Source of the DNA: Flavobacteriales bacterium
GTDB taxonomy: Bacteria; Bacteroidota; Bacteroidia; Flavobacteriales_D; Cryomorphaceae
NCBI GenBank assembly: GCA_020200995.1
Contig: JAIVHQ010000023.1
Span: 1-9,470 of the forward strand
Direction of reading: 5' to 3'
DNA: 9,470 bases
Below the pieces are notes generated by a model, which was not told the DNA's origin, did no database searches, and saw nothing but the letters and a program-made list of their open reading frames with translations. How positions within the stretch are numbered: position 1 is the stretch's first letter; every line of letters starts with the position of its first letter. A program made the position numbers and the translations under genes. This document shows, piece after piece, positions 7,599 through 9,470 of the stretch.

Positions 7599-7635
7599 CA
7601 GGACAAATATGGAGTCTGACTCCATATTTGTCCTG
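7599..7635 (-). terminator. Long perfect hairpin, probable terminator of the ATPase gene
   Basis: CAGGACAAATATGGAGTC (7599-7616) and its exact reverse complement (7618-7635) flank a single central T. On the minus strand the second arm is followed by TTTTTATT, the U-tract expected of an intrinsic terminator. It lies 71 bases beyond the ATPase stop codon on that strand. The stem is longer and more AT-rich than usual, so a remnant of a small mobile element is an alternative. Confidence 0.7.
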
Positions 7636-7706
7636 CTTTCGGAAGTGCGAGCGGAGGTTTTGATCTTGACAATTTGGATCAACTCATAAACCAAAGGGTT
7701 CCATAG

Positions 7707-8867
7707 TCACATCTCCCCCAGCACATTTTCCAAAAAATAATGCACCCCGCAAACGGTGATGCCTTCCTTCAGTTGATAAGGATCCGAAGCGGGTACGATC
7801 ACATAGTTTTGCTTTGCGCCCAAATCGCCCATTGCGATGTAGGTGCCTTTGGCCAACTTGGGCGCGGTGGAAAATTTGGCTTCGGCAGTTGTGATGACTT
7901 TGGAAGCGCGGGTAAACACAAAATCGACCTCGGCGCCGGCGTGGGTGCGGTAAAAGGACACATCGACGTCTTCCGGCTTGTGGGCCATGATATTTTGAAA
8001 AACAAAGGCTTCAAATGACGCTCCGAGGATAGGCATCCCCATCAGGTCGTCGTATGAATTCACGCGGAGCAGACGGTGCAATACGCCCGTATCGGTGATG
8101 TAGGCTTTCGGCGTTTTTACCAGGCGCTTGCCGAGGTTTAAGGAATAGGGTAGCAGCCTTGCGAACATAAATGCGCCTTCAATGAATTCGAGGTAATTGA
8201 TGATCGTTTGATGGGTGTAACCAAGAGAATTTCCAAATGCACTTGCATTAAGCAGGTTGGCATTCTGCCAGGCGAGCATTTCCCACAGCCTTCTCGTGGT
8301 AACGGGCGAAGCAGGCAAGCCTAAAAGAGGCAAGTCGCGCTCGATGTAGGTGCCGATAAAATCATCGAGCCACCTGTTGGCCATTTTATCAGTCGGCGCC
8401 AGGTAGGCATCGGGAAATCCTCCGCGAAAATGGAGTTGAACGGGCTTGTCCTGTCCTACTTCCATCAGCGAAAACGGATGCATGCGCACGTAACTGATGC
8501 GACCCGCCAAAGATTCCGATGTACCTCGCAGAAGATCGGGACTGGCCGAACCCAATAAAATAAAGCGCATCGGAATGCGGTTTTCGTCCACGGCTGCGCG
8601 AATGAGGGGAAACAATTCCGGCCGCCGCTGAATTTCATCGATGATGAGACAGGAAGATTCATGCTGCGCAAAAAAGTATTCTGCCTCATTGAGCTTTTGA
8701 AAATCAGAGGGCTTTTCCATATCGAGATACATTGCGGGCTTCTCGAGTGTTTTCATAAAGGCCTTGACCAAAGTGGTTTTGCCGACCTGCCGAGGCCCGA
8801 TGATGCCGATTACAGAGAAATACCCGCCAATTTCAGCCAGCTCATCGATGTATTTTCGAGCAATCAT
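7707..8867 (-). CDS. AAA+ ATPase with DUF4143 C-terminal domain
   Basis: A 386-residue protein of the AAA_14/DUF4143 family, common across bacteria and archaea and of unknown physiological role. The Walker A motif is GPRQVGKT (24-31), Walker B is LIIDEIQ (74-80, followed by RRPELFP), and a sensor-like strand LLGSASPDLL lies at 104-113. The DUF4143 part starts near residue 170 (GTYIERDLPLLG) and includes a winged-helix-like stretch around 195-265. It ends with GAEVDFVF (311-318) and AEAKFS (328-333), the spaced D...ExK pattern of a PD-(D/E)xK nuclease-like fold; whether it cuts DNA is not known. The ATG at 8867 gives the usual family head (MIARKYIDEL), preceded directly by AAGG. All motifs are intact, so it does not look decayed. 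It stands alone: no partner toxin, antitoxin or transposase is next to it. Family members often sit in variable genome regions. Confidence 0.92.
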   Translation of the reverse strand: MIARKYIDELAEIGGYFSVIGIIGPRQVGKTTLVKAFMKTLEKPAMYLDMEKPSDFQKLNEAEYFFAQHESSCLIIDEIQRRPELFPLIRAAVDENRIPMRFILLGSASPDLLRGTSESLAGRISYVRMHPFSLMEVGQDKPVQLHFRGGFPDAYLAPTDKMANRWLDDFIGTYIERDLPLLGLPASPVTTRRLWEMLAWQNANLLNASAFGNSLGYTHQTIINYLEFIEGAFMFARLLPYSLNLGKRLVKTPKAYITDTGVLHRLLRVNSYDDLMGMPILGASFEAFVFQNIMAHKPEDVDVSFYRTHAGAEVDFVFTRASKVITTAEAKFSTAPKLAKGTYIAMGDLGAKQNYVIVPASDPYQLKEGITVCGVHYFLENVLGEM

Positions 8868-8888
8868 CCTTGAAAATTAGAAATTCAT

Positions 8889-8898
8889 TTTGCAAATA
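8889..8898 (-). promoter_or_regulatory. Possible -7 element of the ATPase gene
   Basis: On the minus strand the sequence reads GATATTTGCA, one base from the Bacteroidota -7 consensus TAnnTTTG. It lies about 22-31 bases upstream of the ATPase start. No well-placed upstream TTTG box was found, so this is a weak call. Confidence 0.3.
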
Positions 8899-9074
8899 TC
8901 AAGGTTGAAATTAGGTTATATCGCCCGGTTATGCAAATTTTTTTCGCTTTAAAATTTTGGAACAAACCGAGCACCTTGTACTTGTTTTTCAACATCGCAA
9001 TGAGCATTTTCGGGCCTATTTTGTGGAATGGGATGAACAGTTTTGTTACCGAAACGCATCCAAAACGGATCAAA

Positions 9075-9091
9075 GTAAAATTCAATTTTAC
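9075..9091. repeat. AT-rich perfect palindrome, operator-like
   Basis: GTAAAATT-C-AATTTTAC is a perfect inverted repeat of 8-base arms around one base. It lies 88 bases upstream of the MORN-like gene start and 51 bases before the candidate promoter. This could be a dimeric regulator site; the low GC content and lack of a following T-run argue against a terminator. Confidence 0.35.
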
Positions 9092-9141
9092 GCATTCATT
9101 AATTACGGCCCCGAACCTGAAAACTCATGCCGATGGAACGC

Positions 9142-9171
9142 TTTGGTCACCGGTAAAATTGGCTACTTTTA
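9142..9171 (+). promoter_or_regulatory. Candidate Bacteroidota promoter for the MORN-like gene
   Basis: TTTG (9142-9145) is separated by 18 bases from TACTTTTA (9164-9171), which matches TAnnTTTG except at the last base. This would start transcription at about 9177-9179, on or next to the ATG at 9179, giving a leaderless or nearly leaderless message. Confidence 0.35.
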
Positions 9172-9178
9172 CCTCTCA

Positions 9179-9470
9179 ATGAAGCAAAAATTTAATGCAA
9201 ACGCGCTCAGAATAAAGGTTTGGCTGACCTTAGCCGTTCTTTTTATCACCGGCCTTACTCAGGTGCAAGCGCAGGCCGACACCACCATTTGGAATTTCTT
9301 CAACAGGAGCAGACTTAAGATATACAGCTCTGACGGCGATTTGAGGCGAATCATATGGATAAAAAACGGCGAGCAGCACGGCAAAACCATTCACAAATAC
9401 GAAGGCCGGGTAACTTCAAAAGCGCACTTCCGAAATGGAAAAAGATCCGGAAAAACAAAATCATATCACA
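9179..9470 (+). CDS. Secreted MORN/YwqK-repeat-like protein, 3' partial
   Basis: The first 97 codons are visible; the gene runs off the right edge. Residues 1-33 form a classic signal peptide: a basic start (K2, K4, R11, K13), a hydrophobic core VWLTLAVLFITGL (14-26), and a likely signal peptidase I site after AQA (31-33). There is no lipobox cysteine. The mature part begins DTTIWNFF and shows two copies of a motif resembling MORN-type or YwqK-family repeats, NGEQHGKTIHKY (63-74) and NGKRSGKTKSYH (86-97), spaced 23 residues apart. Bacteroidota encode many exported proteins of this sort, some annotated as YwqK-type antitoxins, but their function is not established and no toxin partner is visible. 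The ATG overlaps the end of a probably spurious upstream frame. The assignment rests on the repeat pattern and could change with the missing C-terminus. Confidence 0.75.
   Translation, partial: MKQKFNANALRIKVWLTLAVLFITGLTQVQAQADTTIWNFFNRSRLKIYSSDGDLRRIIWIKNGEQHGKTIHKYEGRVTSKAHFRNGKRSGKTKSYH

Larger units (their letters stand above)
8868..9178. other. Divergent AT-rich intergenic region
   Basis: Just over 300 bases between the minus-strand ATPase and the plus-strand MORN-like gene. It holds probable promoters for both, the palindrome at 9075-9091 and several A/T runs. An 83-codon plus-strand frame (8931-9182) and a 66-codon minus-strand frame (8885-9085) are open, but neither looks like a protein. 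Confidence 0.5.

Noticed and set aside
8931..9182. 83-codon plus-strand frame in the intergenic region
   Set aside because: Its composition follows the AT-rich spacer, it contains the perfect palindrome, and it overlaps the start of the signal-peptide gene at 9179.
1..9470. tRNA, rRNA, CRISPR array or insertion sequence
   Set aside because: No cloverleaf-like sequence, regularly spaced long repeats, transposase motifs or paired terminal inverted repeats were recognised by eye.

Overview
The window looks like a chromosomal segment of a Bacteroidota bacterium. The evidence is the family content: a very large Omp85-type outer-membrane protein of the kind Bacteroidota fuse to a phosphoesterase, an NTT-type transporter with a HEAT tail, and a secreted MORN/YwqK-like protein. 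AT-rich intergenic DNA and the near absence of Shine-Dalgarno sequences agree with this. The genus cannot be told from the sequence alone.

Layout. (1) Positions 3-5861 hold three plus-strand genes with short gaps (37 and 5 bases), probably one operon, closed by a strong hairpin terminator at 5910-5935. In order they are the C-terminal part of an Omp85/BamA-superfamily protein, whose N-terminus lies left of the window; an ATP/ADP-translocase-like (NTT) inner-membrane carrier with a long cytoplasmic HEAT-repeat tail; and a small single-domain cyclic-nucleotide-binding-like protein. (2) Positions 5862-6187 are a convergent intergenic region with the terminator and a GC-rich perfect palindrome. 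(3) Positions 6188-7318, minus strand, encode a short (376 aa) citrate/2-methylcitrate synthase with its active-site residues present. (4) Positions 7319-7706 are non-coding and hold an operator-like cluster of TGAAA half-sites and a perfect 18-bp-arm inverted repeat followed by a U-tract on the minus strand. (5) Positions 7707-8867, minus strand, encode an AAA+ ATPase with a DUF4143 C-terminal domain. (6) Positions 8868-9178 are AT-rich, divergent and non-coding, with a 17-base perfect palindrome. (7) From 9179 to the right edge is the start of a secreted MORN/YwqK-repeat protein, cut by the window.

How the genes may work together. Only the first three look like a functional unit. An outer-membrane barrel protein, an inner-membrane nucleotide-type carrier with a HEAT scaffold, and a cNMP-type sensor in one transcription unit suggest an envelope-spanning nucleotide or phosphate-compound handling system; this is inference. 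The most unusual points are a kinase-like signature (DWDRH followed by DRD) in the soluble part of the Omp85 protein, and the NTT/HEAT/cNMP module split over two genes, with a cNMP pocket lacking its usual glutamate. The citrate synthase, the ATPase and the MORN protein look like independent genes.
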